A DNA stretch of 64,000 bases from Marinoscillum luteum (GTDB taxonomy: Bacteria; Bacteroidota; Bacteroidia; Cytophagales; Cyclobacteriaceae): the NCBI RefSeq assembly GCF_044005705.1, contig NZ_JBIPKE010000017.1, forward strand, positions 496,001-560,000. Direction: 5' to 3'. This document shows, piece after piece, positions 1 to 6,907 of this stretch (position 1 is its first letter; the number at the start of each line of letters is the position of its first letter). The position numbers were made by a program, and so were the translations under genes. A model generated the notes under the pieces. It saw only the letters and a program-made list of their open reading frames with translations. It was not told the DNA's origin and searched no databases.

Positions 1-195
1 ATGTATTTTGGGACGTTTCTGGATGAGGACGGGGAGTTTATTGATACAGTGCATTTTCCGCCTGTGACTAAAAAGTTTCCCTTTACGGGCAAGGGCATCT
101 ACCTCATGCGGGGGAAGGTGATGGAGGAGTTTGATGCGATAAGTCTGGAGGTGAATGCTATGAAGCGACTGAAGTATATGACGATGGAGGTGTAG
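1..195 (+). CDS. DNA polymerase III alpha subunit, C-terminal fragment
   Basis: The reading frame is open from the first base of the window and stops at a TAG at 193-195, so only the last 64 residues of a larger gene are present. The fragment has the pattern seen at the extreme C-terminus of Bacteroidota DnaE-type polymerases: a short Met-Tyr-Phe-Gly strand, an 'FDT/IDTVHFPP' turn, a glycine pair before a short strand, and a 'GKVxEEFxxxSxEV' strand. This corresponds to the terminal OB-like region of the replicative or error-prone alpha subunit. The catalytic PHP and palm domains lie outside the window, so replicative DnaE cannot be told from the damage-inducible paralogue. The identification rests on recall of family C-termini and is moderately sure. 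Confidence 0.6.
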   Translation: MYFGTFLDEDGEFIDTVHFPPVTKKFPFTGKGIYLMRGKVMEEFDAISLEVNAMKRLKYMTMEV

Positions 196-199
196 GCTA

Positions 200-631
200 T
201 CAGTAACCCAGCTCAAAAGGATTTTGAATCGTGAGGGTGTCGATTTTTTGGCTGTGGGTAAGATCCTCAGATAACAGAGTAGAACAGTTGGCTTGATGAG
301 CTGCACTTACGATCAGGGAGTCCCAAAAGGTGAGTTGATTATTGATCTGTATGTCAATGGCGGTATTTATTGTGGTCATATTATTCACCACAAGTTCGAA
401 GCTGCCGAAATAACTGAAGTAACTTTTTAGTTTTAGCGGGGATACACCAAGTTTTCGGGTGAGCGTATTGTAGAATTCCTGAACTACCTGAGTGCTCCAA
501 ACCATTACGTGATCTTTTTCCAGTGAACTGAGTAGTTTGTTACAGTGAATTCTTTTTTCTGGTTCATCAGTGCTGAATAGGTAGATGAGCACATTGGTGT
601 CTATGAACACTTTACCTTTCATAGAGGTCAT
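200..631 (-). CDS. PIN-domain toxin (VapC-like ribonuclease)
   Basis: This 143-residue protein has the layout of a PIN-domain RNase. It opens with 'KVFIDTNVLIYLF', which supplies the first catalytic Asp. It has 'VVQEFYN' around residue 50 for the conserved Glu, 'FWDSLIVSAA' around residue 100 for the next Asp, and 'LLSEDL' for the last acidic site. VapC-type toxins cleave RNA (often initiator tRNA or rRNA) when their antitoxin is lost. The gene overlaps the end of the upstream antitoxin gene by 20 bp (11 bp if the second Met at 622 is used), which implies translational coupling. It probably shares the antitoxin's promoter. The actual RNA target cannot be read from the sequence. Confidence 0.78.
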   Translation of the reverse strand: MTSMKGKVFIDTNVLIYLFSTDEPEKRIHCNKLLSSLEKDHVMVWSTQVVQEFYNTLTRKLGVSPLKLKSYFSYFGSFELVVNNMTTINTAIDIQINNQLTFWDSLIVSAAHQANCSTLLSEDLTHSQKIDTLTIQNPFELGY

Positions 632-830
632 CTCGGTTGAACGAATAAGACTTTGTCTTTACACCAAGTGTGGTAATAGAATTTTCTATTGCCGGGAAGT
701 CACTGTTTCCTTCTATGGTGTTTTTAAGCAATGTCCTTACCATGTTGTTGATGGTAGTTCCATTTTTTTTGGCGTACTCACGGCTTTTTTGGAGTAGCTC
801 ATCGGGTATGGAGAGCGTTATGTTTTTCAT
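612..830 (-). CDS. Ribbon-helix-helix antitoxin of the PIN toxin
   Basis: This 72-residue protein begins 'MKNITLSIPDELL', a typical ribbon-helix-helix N-terminus. It continues with a helix, an 'NGTTINNMVRTLL' turn and a second helix. The C-terminal 30 residues are acidic and polar and are likely disordered until they wrap the toxin. RHH antitoxins bind palindromes in their own promoter and repress the pair. The gene lies directly upstream of the PIN toxin and overlaps its start, the usual antitoxin-first order. The intergenic region 831-920 should hold the autoregulated promoter, but I could not pick out a convincing operator there. It could also be called CopG/DUF6364-like. Confidence 0.72.
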   Translation of the reverse strand: MKNITLSIPDELLQKSREYAKKNGTTINNMVRTLLKNTIEGNSDFPAIENSITTLGVKTKSYSFNRDDLYER

Positions 831-920
831 GGCACACGTATTATGTGTAATTTATAACATTCAATCAAAATCAAAGGTTTCCAATCAACAATTTGAGGTG
901 CGTCGGAGTGGTCTCTCAAA

Positions 921-965
921 AAAAACACCCCCGCGCTGATCACGGATCAGCGCGGGGGTGTTTTT
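921..965 (-). terminator. Strong rho-independent terminator of the DUF885 gene
   Basis: Perfect 21-bp inverted repeat (arms 921-941 and 945-965) around a 3-nt loop, GC-rich at the base and ending in a run of five A/T pairs. On the minus strand it lies 20 bp past the stop of the DUF885 gene. The A-run on the other arm makes it potentially bidirectional, which also insulates the toxin-antitoxin promoter. Confidence 0.85.
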
Positions 966-984
966 CATTTTCTTTGGATTTAAT

Positions 985-2811
985 TTATATCGCTTTGCTG
1001 GCGATGTATCGGTCTACCAGGTCTTCCAGCACATTAAGGGGTACTGCACCGCTGGTCAGTACTACATCGTGAAATTCGCGCAGATCAAAAGCATCGCCCA
1101 TCTCTGTTTGTGCTTTTTCCCTAAGCTCAAGAATTTTCAGCATTCCTATTTTGTAAGCCGTAGCCTGTGAAGGCATCACGATGTGTCGCTCTACCATACG
1201 CACACACTCCCGCTCACTGCCGGAGGTATTGGTCTGATAGTAGGCTATTCCTTCATCACGGGTCCATTTTTTGGAGTGGATACCAGTGTCCACCACCAGT
1301 CGGCAGGCTCTCCAAAGTTCCATGGCCAGTCTGCCATAGTCAGAGTAAGGATTGGCATACATGCCCATTTCTTTGGGTATATACTCACAGTACAGACCCC
1401 AGCCTTCTACATAGGCGGTGTAGCCACCATATTTTCTAAACTTGGGAATGCCGGTGAGCTCCTGAGAAATACTCCTGTCCATATGATGACCGGGGATTCC
1501 CTCATGGTAAGCCAGGGCTTCCATCTCATACTTAGGCATATTCTTCGTACTGGAGAGGTTGGCATAATAAGTACCCGGACGAGAGCCATCAGGTGCCGGA
1601 GCCTGGTAGAAGGCTTTGCCCGCTGATTCTTCGCGGAAAGCTTCGACACGTTTCACTGTAATGTCGGCTTTGGGTTTGGTCAGGAAAAGATTATCCAGTT
1701 GCTGACGCATGTTGTCAATGATGGTGGTGGCACTATCTATGTAGGCCACTTTACCTTCGTCGGTATCCGGGTAGTAAAACTGAGCGTCAGTTTTTAGAAA
1801 TTCGAAGAAGTCCTGTAGCTCTCCTTCAAAATTCACCTGCTTCATGATCTCACGCATCTCGCCATGGATCCGCGCCACTTCCTTCAGGCCTATTTCATGA
1901 ATCTCGGCAGAGGTCAATTTGGTTGTGGTGGTTCTTTGGAGGGCGTTGTTATAAAAAGCTTCACCATTCGGAAATTTCCAGGCACCGTCATCACTGGTAG
2001 CACGGGTCTCCTGCTCCTGAAGGAAAGCAATAAGTTTTTCGTAGGCAGGTTTTACTGTATTGATCAGTGCATCCTCAGCGCCAGCCAGAAGTACTTTCTT
2101 AGCCTCTGCATCCAGCTCGATGGACTCCACTTTACCAGAGAAATCGGCATAGATGGCATTCTGTTCTGCACTTTTGTCTATCGGTGCGCCACTGATGATG
2201 TTGGCGCATGCTTCCAGCACTCGTGGGTAGACAAACTTGGGTGGTATGATGCCCAAATCTTCCCTGGTTTTAAGGTTGACGATGAGCTGATCAAAAAGCT
2301 GATCCACGCCATTGAGACGAGCCACATAGGCTGCGGCATCACTGGAGTCTGCTATGCTGTGGATGTTGATGAGCATGGAGGCCACCATCGTGTGAGTGCC
2401 GCGCATCTGATGTACGGGATAGTTATACTGACGGTATTTGAAATCAGCAATGGAGTTTTCGGCGTCCATTTTGAAAAGATCATAACTAAGTTTGGACTGA
2501 TAGTCCAGGGCATCATAGTTGATGCTATCAAGGAGGTATTGGAGGTTAGCTTTGGTGAATTCCATTTCTTTTTGCTCCATCTCGTCGGAGATGTCATCCC
2601 ACTTACCATAATCTTTTTTGATACCCAGGTAGGATTGATACACGGGATAGCGATCTACCATTTCATCGAAGGCTTGATCGAAAAAAGTGAGGGCTTTTTC
2701 TGATTCAGCGGCAATCTCTTCCGATGTGTAGATTTTTTCAGCCTGAGGAGAACAAGCCCACATGGTCACAAGGAGTAGGAGCAATGGGGTGTTGCGCAAT
2801 ATTATTTTCAT
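985..2811 (-). CDS. DUF885 family lipoprotein, putative metallopeptidase
   Basis: A 608-residue protein with a lipoprotein signal peptide: positively charged start, a leucine-rich core and a lipobox ending in Cys at about residue 20 ('MWACS'). The body matches the DUF885 family, which adopts a gluzincin-like, largely helical peptidase fold. The diagnostic motif 'YHEGIPGHHM' lies around residue 432 and contains the HExxxH-type zinc-binding histidines, with a downstream 'EGWGLYCE' segment that supplies acidic ligands. Family members are exported peptidases or esterases of uncertain substrate. The gene stands alone: a terminator follows it, and upstream lies 160 bp shared with the divergent blaI-like gene. 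Anchoring to the outer or inner membrane facing the periplasm is inferred from the lipobox. Confidence 0.85.
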   Translation of the reverse strand: MKIILRNTPLLLLLVTMWACSPQAEKIYTSEEIAAESEKALTFFDQAFDEMVDRYPVYQSYLGIKKDYGKWDDISDEMEQKEMEFTKANLQYLLDSINYDALDYQSKLSYDLFKMDAENSIADFKYRQYNYPVHQMRGTHTMVASMLINIHSIADSSDAAAYVARLNGVDQLFDQLIVNLKTREDLGIIPPKFVYPRVLEACANIISGAPIDKSAEQNAIYADFSGKVESIELDAEAKKVLLAGAEDALINTVKPAYEKLIAFLQEQETRATSDDGAWKFPNGEAFYNNALQRTTTTKLTSAEIHEIGLKEVARIHGEMREIMKQVNFEGELQDFFEFLKTDAQFYYPDTDEGKVAYIDSATTIIDNMRQQLDNLFLTKPKADITVKRVEAFREESAGKAFYQAPAPDGSRPGTYYANLSSTKNMPKYEMEALAYHEGIPGHHMDRSISQELTGIPKFRKYGGYTAYVEGWGLYCEYIPKEMGMYANPYSDYGRLAMELWRACRLVVDTGIHSKKWTRDEGIAYYQTNTSGSERECVRMVERHIVMPSQATAYKIGMLKILELREKAQTEMGDAFDLREFHDVVLTSGAVPLNVLEDLVDRYIASKAI

Positions 2812-2925
2812 AAGGTTTTTTGATTTAATGAGCTGTAAAGTAATGATTATTGGCTGTTTTAAGGGGCTTTATTGGATGAGTTGATGTGACTTTTTGATGA
2901 GTGGTGTAGTTAAAATCCGAACATT

Positions 2926-2959
2926 ACTATATAAATAGTTGTATTACTATAAATATAGT
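2926..2959. promoter_or_regulatory. Tandem palindromic operator upstream of the BlaI-type gene
   Basis: Two near-identical dyads, ACTATATAAATAGT (2926-2939) and ACTATAAATATAGT (2946-2959), are spaced exactly 20 bp apart and end 14 bp before the repressor start codon. The ACTAT/ATAGT half-sites resemble the ACTACA/TGTAGT half-sites of known BlaI/MecI operators. Two copies two helical turns apart suit cooperative binding of repressor dimers and autoregulation. Whether the divergent DUF885 gene is also controlled is unknown. Confidence 0.6.
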
Positions 2960-2973
2960 TATAAGTTTGTTTT

Positions 2974-3354
2974 ATGAAAGCGTTGACCAAGGCAGAAGAA
3001 CAAGTAATGAAATACCTGTGGAAGCTGGGTAGGGGCTACCTGAAGGACATAGTGGCTCAGTATAGTGACCCTGCTCCGGCTTACACCACAGTGTCCACTG
3101 TGGTGAATGTGCTGGTGAAAAAGGAGTTTATCGGGTTTGAAACCCATGGGAAGTCTAAGGAGTATTATCCCTTGATCTCCAAGGCGGATTATGCCAAGGA
3201 ATCGATGCAGGGGATGATGCACACCTTCTTCAATGATAGCCCGAAACAGTTTGCTTCTTTCTTCACACAGGAGAGCGAGCTGAGCATCGAGGAGTTGAAG
3301 GAGCTACAGGATATGATTGCAGCAGAGATCAAAAAACAGGAAAACAATGGCTGA
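2974..3354 (+). CDS. BlaI/MecI/CopY family transcriptional repressor
   Basis: This 126-residue protein is the usual length for the BlaI family. It starts 'MKALTKAEEQVMKYLWKLG', the hallmark first helix of these winged-helix repressors. The recognition region 'PAYTTVSTVVNVLVKKEFI' follows around residues 35-55. The C-terminal helices for dimerisation carry the region normally cut when the partner protease is activated. It overlaps the next gene, an M56 BlaR1-like peptidase, by 8 bp, the standard repressor-sensor pairing. It probably represses its own operon through the tandem dyads just upstream. The inducing signal is not visible; a cell-envelope stress is the natural guess, given the partner's domains. 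Confidence 0.9.
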   Translation: MKALTKAEEQVMKYLWKLGRGYLKDIVAQYSDPAPAYTTVSTVVNVLVKKEFIGFETHGKSKEYYPLISKADYAKESMQGMMHTFFNDSPKQFASFFTQESELSIEELKELQDMIAAEIKKQENNG

Positions 3355-5014
3355 TTGGCTGTTTTATATATTGAAAGTGAGTGCTTTTCAGGCGGTGCTG
3401 GTGTTGTTCTACCTGCTGTTTCTGAGGGGGTTAACCTTTTATCAGTTCAATAGAATATTCTTATTGGGAATCCTGGTGATAGGGTTTGCGCTGCCATTTG
3501 TGCAGGTAGGGAGTGCCCCTGTCGTGCAGGCCAATCAGGAGTTGGTCACTATGATCGGTACGCGCATCAGTCAATCATCTGCAGCCATGACAGAAGGGGT
3601 GATTGTGCCCGGGTTTCAGGTGAGCTGGATCTGGCTGCTTTCTTCACTCTATGCCATAGGTGTGTTGCTTCTTTTTCAACGCTATTTCTCAAACTTTTAT
3701 AAGATCAGAAAATTTAAATATGGATATCAATTAATCGCTAAGATTGGAGCAATTGAGGTGTTCAGAACACCCTTTGCCCAGCCATTTTCCTTTTTCAGGT
3801 CCGTGTTTATTCCCGAAAAGGTAGAACACACTCGGGAGCTGAATCTGGTGATGGCCCATGAACTACAGCATGTCAATTTTGGCCATTCTTATGACCGTAT
3901 GCTGGCGGATTTCATTGTTGTTCTTTTTTGGTTCAACCCTTTCATTTATTTATTGAGAAAGTCGCTGATAGAGGTGCACGAGTATCAGGTGGATGCCGCT
4001 GTGACGGCAGATAGTGGAGTGAAGATTCCCTATCAAATGTCGCTGGTGAGTCTGGCTGGTGGTGGCTTCTCTGGTCCGGTGAGCTTCTTCAATTTTTCAA
4101 CCATTAAAAAAAGAATACAGATGATGAATCGAAATAAATCGAATAAGATCTCCCTGATGAGCCTGGTATTACTTGCTCCGGTGATTGGGGGAATGGTGAT
4201 GCTGTTTTCATTTGAAATGAAAACGCCGGAGATGGTTTTTATACAGGATAATCCCAGCCCGGCATTAGAAGGGTTGGTTCTTCCCGTAGAGGGTGCATGG
4301 GTGGAGACACCTTCCATTTTCCCATTGGGAGTGAAGGATGAGAAGGTGAGGGTCACCTCTAACTTTGGTTACCGAACGGATCCATTTGATGAAGCACAAA
4401 AATTTCATCAGGGAATAGATATCTCAGCGGCAGAAGGAACCCCCGTCATTGCTACGGCTGATGGAAAGGTTATTCTGGTAAGCGACCAACCCGGGGGCTA
4501 TGGTAAACATATTGTTTTAGCTCATGATGAGGTCTATCAAACGAAATATGCCCAGCTCTCTTCTATGGAAGTGAAGGAGGGAGAGACCGTAAAGAGGGGT
4601 CAGCTGATCGGGAGAGTAGGGAGCTCGGGAAGGTCAACTGCTCCACATCTGCATTATGAAGTGTATAAAGATGGGAAAGCCGTGAATCCTGTAAACTATA
4701 TTGCTGACTATCAGTTTGCCATACAAAAGCAGCAACAGGCTGAAGAGAAGCAGAGAATGGCAGAGCTCAAGAGACAAGAAGCTGAGGAGAAGCAGAAAGT
4801 CGCGGAAGTGAAACAGAGAGCGGCTGCAGAAGCTCAGAAGGCAGCCATGCAAGAACAAGAGCTGGCGGAAGTACGGCGGGCCCAGGCAGAGGCCAGGCAA
4901 CAGGCGATTGAAAAACCTGAGACAGTTGTAAAACTGAAGTCAAAGGAAAAGCCGAAAGTGAAAGAGAAAAGTAAAGCTAAAAGCAAACCCAAGGAAAAGG
5001 AGAAAGACAAGTAA
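3347..5014 (+). CDS. M56 (BlaR1-type) membrane peptidase fused to an M23 peptidoglycan endopeptidase
   Basis: The protein has 555 residues from the ATG at 3347. An in-frame ATG at 3317 lies inside the repressor gene and is disfavoured. The N-terminal part has several membrane helices (about 5-25, 35-55, 90-110) and the M56 zinc motif 'MAHELQHVNFGH' near residue 172, as in BlaR1. A further membrane segment lies around residue 270. It is followed by an exported M23 (LytM/lysostaphin) domain with 'FHQGIDISAAEGTPV' near residue 355 and 'PHLHYEVYKDG' near 433, which contain the zinc ligands. The last 110 residues are Lys/Glu/Gln/Ala-rich and predict a long coiled coil. The M23 domain replaces the penicillin-binding sensor domain of BlaR1, so the protein probably senses or edits the cell wall. 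It forms an operon with the BlaI-type repressor. Confidence 0.88.
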   Translation: MADWLFYILKVSAFQAVLVLFYLLFLRGLTFYQFNRIFLLGILVIGFALPFVQVGSAPVVQANQELVTMIGTRISQSSAAMTEGVIVPGFQVSWIWLLSSLYAIGVLLLFQRYFSNFYKIRKFKYGYQLIAKIGAIEVFRTPFAQPFSFFRSVFIPEKVEHTRELNLVMAHELQHVNFGHSYDRMLADFIVVLFWFNPFIYLLRKSLIEVHEYQVDAAVTADSGVKIPYQMSLVSLAGGGFSGPVSFFNFSTIKKRIQMMNRNKSNKISLMSLVLLAPVIGGMVMLFSFEMKTPEMVFIQDNPSPALEGLVLPVEGAWVETPSIFPLGVKDEKVRVTSNFGYRTDPFDEAQKFHQGIDISAAEGTPVIATADGKVILVSDQPGGYGKHIVLAHDEVYQTKYAQLSSMEVKEGETVKRGQLIGRVGSSGRSTAPHLHYEVYKDGKAVNPVNYIADYQFAIQKQQQAEEKQRMAELKRQEAEEKQKVAEVKQRAAAEAQKAAMQEQELAEVRRAQAEARQQAIEKPETVVKLKSKEKPKVKEKSKAKSKPKEKEKDK

Positions 5015-5016
5015 TG

Positions 5017-5054
5017 AAAGGGGAGCCGGGCACAGCCCGGCTCCCCTTTGTTTT
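5017..5054. terminator. Bidirectional terminator between convergent genes
   Basis: A perfect 15-bp inverted repeat (5017-5031 and 5035-5049) with a 3-nt loop, AAAGGGG at one foot and CCCCTTT followed by GTTTT at the other. It sits between the stop of the M56-M23 gene and the stop of the convergent kinase gene and can serve both. Confidence 0.85.
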
Positions 5055-6624
5055 AGGAAAGATTGGAAGATATGGTGAAATAGAAGGTACTGCCGATTCC
5101 GGGCTCAGACTCAACCCAAAGCCTGCCTCCGTGCATCTCCGTGATCTTTTTGCAATTGGCCAGACCGATACCCTGCCCTTCGAATTTTGATTCGGTGGTA
5201 GCACGCTGGAATATGATAAATATCTTTTCGAATTGCTTTTCTTCAATACCAATCCCATTATCCTTTACAGAGAACTTCCAAAAACCCTCCACCAGATGGC
5301 CTTCAATGCTGATGACCGGCGCCACATCATCTTTTCTAAATTTTATGGCATTGGTTATGAGGTTTTGGAAGAGTTGGCGCATTTCCACAGGATAGACATT
5401 GAGATTGGGTAGCTCACCTACAGATATCCGGGCATCATGCGCCTGAATCAGGGAATTGAGATCTTCCAGAACGTCTTTGAGAGTTTGATTAAGATTGAGG
5501 GGCTCAAGAGTGGGGCTTTTACCCAGGAGGGAATAGTCCAATAGCCCATGAATTAGTGCCTGCATTCTTGCTGATGCTTTGTCAATAGAGTTGATGTACC
5601 TGAGCAACTCTTTGCTTAGCTCAGACTCGTGATCTTCCCTGATGATCTTGATGTAATTGGATATAGTGCGTACAGGCACTTTGAGGTCGTGTGATACGAT
5701 GTAGGTGAATTCTTCAAGTTCTTTGTTTTTAGCATGCAGAACCTTCGCCTGTTCGGTTTTTTTGGCCTCTGTAAGATCCTGGGTGACCCTGCCAAACCCA
5801 ATGTGATTGCCTTCTATATTGTAAATGGCCGTAATGGTCGTTTTCGCCCAAAAGCCCGATTTGTCCTTTCGCACAATCCATTCCTCATTAGTAGCTATGC
5901 CGTTTTCTTTGGCCACCTGAAGCTGTTTGTCAGCTTTTTTGGAAGCTTGATCTTCAGCACTGCTAAAGACCGCAACGTGATGCCCGATCATTTCCGTTCC
6001 TATGTACCCATGTATCCGCTCAGCACCACTGTTCCAGTTTTGGATTTTACCCTCTTTGTCAAGAAAAATAATGGCATAATCACTAATCTGATTGATCATT
6101 TTGAGCATGTTATCATGCATGGATTTGCTGGTATCAGCCTCCGCTAGTTTGGGGCGCAAAACGAGAAAGATCTCCAGGGCAATGAATACCAGGGTAATAA
6201 TCAGTAGGGTCAGTTGGATTCTGGATAGTTTGTCAATTTTGTCATTGACCAGCTCATCCAGTTTGAAAGTGATCTGGTCCATATAACTCAGAAAGAGAGG
6301 TTCATTTTCACTTATGGTCTCCAGGTTCAAAGCGATGGCTGTGGAATCCTTCGATAGGTTTTGCGTCAGTAGCTGGCCAACTGCCAGGTCAATTTCATTG
6401 AACGATACTTCCAGCTCATCAAAAAGGAGTTTGAGTGCAGGGTAATCATTATTTCGATAGACTGCTTCCAACTCGTCATGCGACTGTTTCCAGGTTTCCC
6501 AGGCATCTTCTAGCTCCACCGCATAGGTATCAGATTGGAGACTATCATTGGTGATGCTTATGGCCAGACTCAGCTTGGTGATTTTTTGGCTCAGCATTCT
6601 CTGCCTACCTGACAGGTTGATCAT
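5053..6624 (-). CDS. PAS-domain sensor histidine kinase with PilJ-type N-terminal sensor
   Basis: From the first ATG the protein has 523 residues. It begins 'MINLSGRQRMLSQKI', the signature of the PilJ/type IV pilus-type four-helix sensor. A membrane helix lies at about 135-155, then a PAS domain (about 185-300, 'NWNSGAERIHGY'), a HisKA phosphoacceptor ('YIVSHDLKVPVRT', about 310) and a HATPase_c domain with 'NLITNAIKFR', 'DNGIGI' and 'GQGIGLANCKKI'. The frame stays open upstream to 6771 and there encodes a strongly hydrophobic helix, the expected first membrane span. No ATG, GTG or TTG lies in that extension, so the true start is unresolved. No response regulator is adjacent. It follows the copper efflux genes on the same strand after a 280-bp gap. 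Confidence 0.82.
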   Translation of the reverse strand: MINLSGRQRMLSQKITKLSLAISITNDSLQSDTYAVELEDAWETWKQSHDELEAVYRNNDYPALKLLFDELEVSFNEIDLAVGQLLTQNLSKDSTAIALNLETISENEPLFLSYMDQITFKLDELVNDKIDKLSRIQLTLLIITLVFIALEIFLVLRPKLAEADTSKSMHDNMLKMINQISDYAIIFLDKEGKIQNWNSGAERIHGYIGTEMIGHHVAVFSSAEDQASKKADKQLQVAKENGIATNEEWIVRKDKSGFWAKTTITAIYNIEGNHIGFGRVTQDLTEAKKTEQAKVLHAKNKELEEFTYIVSHDLKVPVRTISNYIKIIREDHESELSKELLRYINSIDKASARMQALIHGLLDYSLLGKSPTLEPLNLNQTLKDVLEDLNSLIQAHDARISVGELPNLNVYPVEMRQLFQNLITNAIKFRKDDVAPVISIEGHLVEGFWKFSVKDNGIGIEEKQFEKIFIIFQRATTESKFEGQGIGLANCKKITEMHGGRLWVESEPGIGSTFYFTISSNLS

Positions 6625-6907
6625 TCTGGCAGACTTACTTTCCTGAATGATTTGCTGAAGGTAGACCTGACTCCCCAGAAGAATAATGATGAGGAGGGCC
6701 AGGAGGAAATAATACTTGGAATGATGAGATTTGATAGTCGTATAAGTTAGTGATGAGACTCTCGGTAAAAGTCAGCCTCCGTTGAACTTTTAATAACTCT
6801 TTGCTCTCAAAATAGAAATTATAACACTCAAAAGGTGCCTTGTTAGATTTTTTTTCGATGGAATTGTTTCTGGACCGGTTAAAAAACCTAAGACGGCAAG
6901 TCAATCC

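Noticed and set aside
1183..2703. Long plus-strand frames opposite the DUF885 gene
   Set aside because: They are antisense shadows of a well-supported gene with a lipobox and catalytic motif.
6635..6904. 89-residue minus-strand frame upstream of the sensor kinase
   Set aside because: It is out of frame with the kinase and has no protein-like pattern. It was considered only as a possible frameshifted N-terminus.
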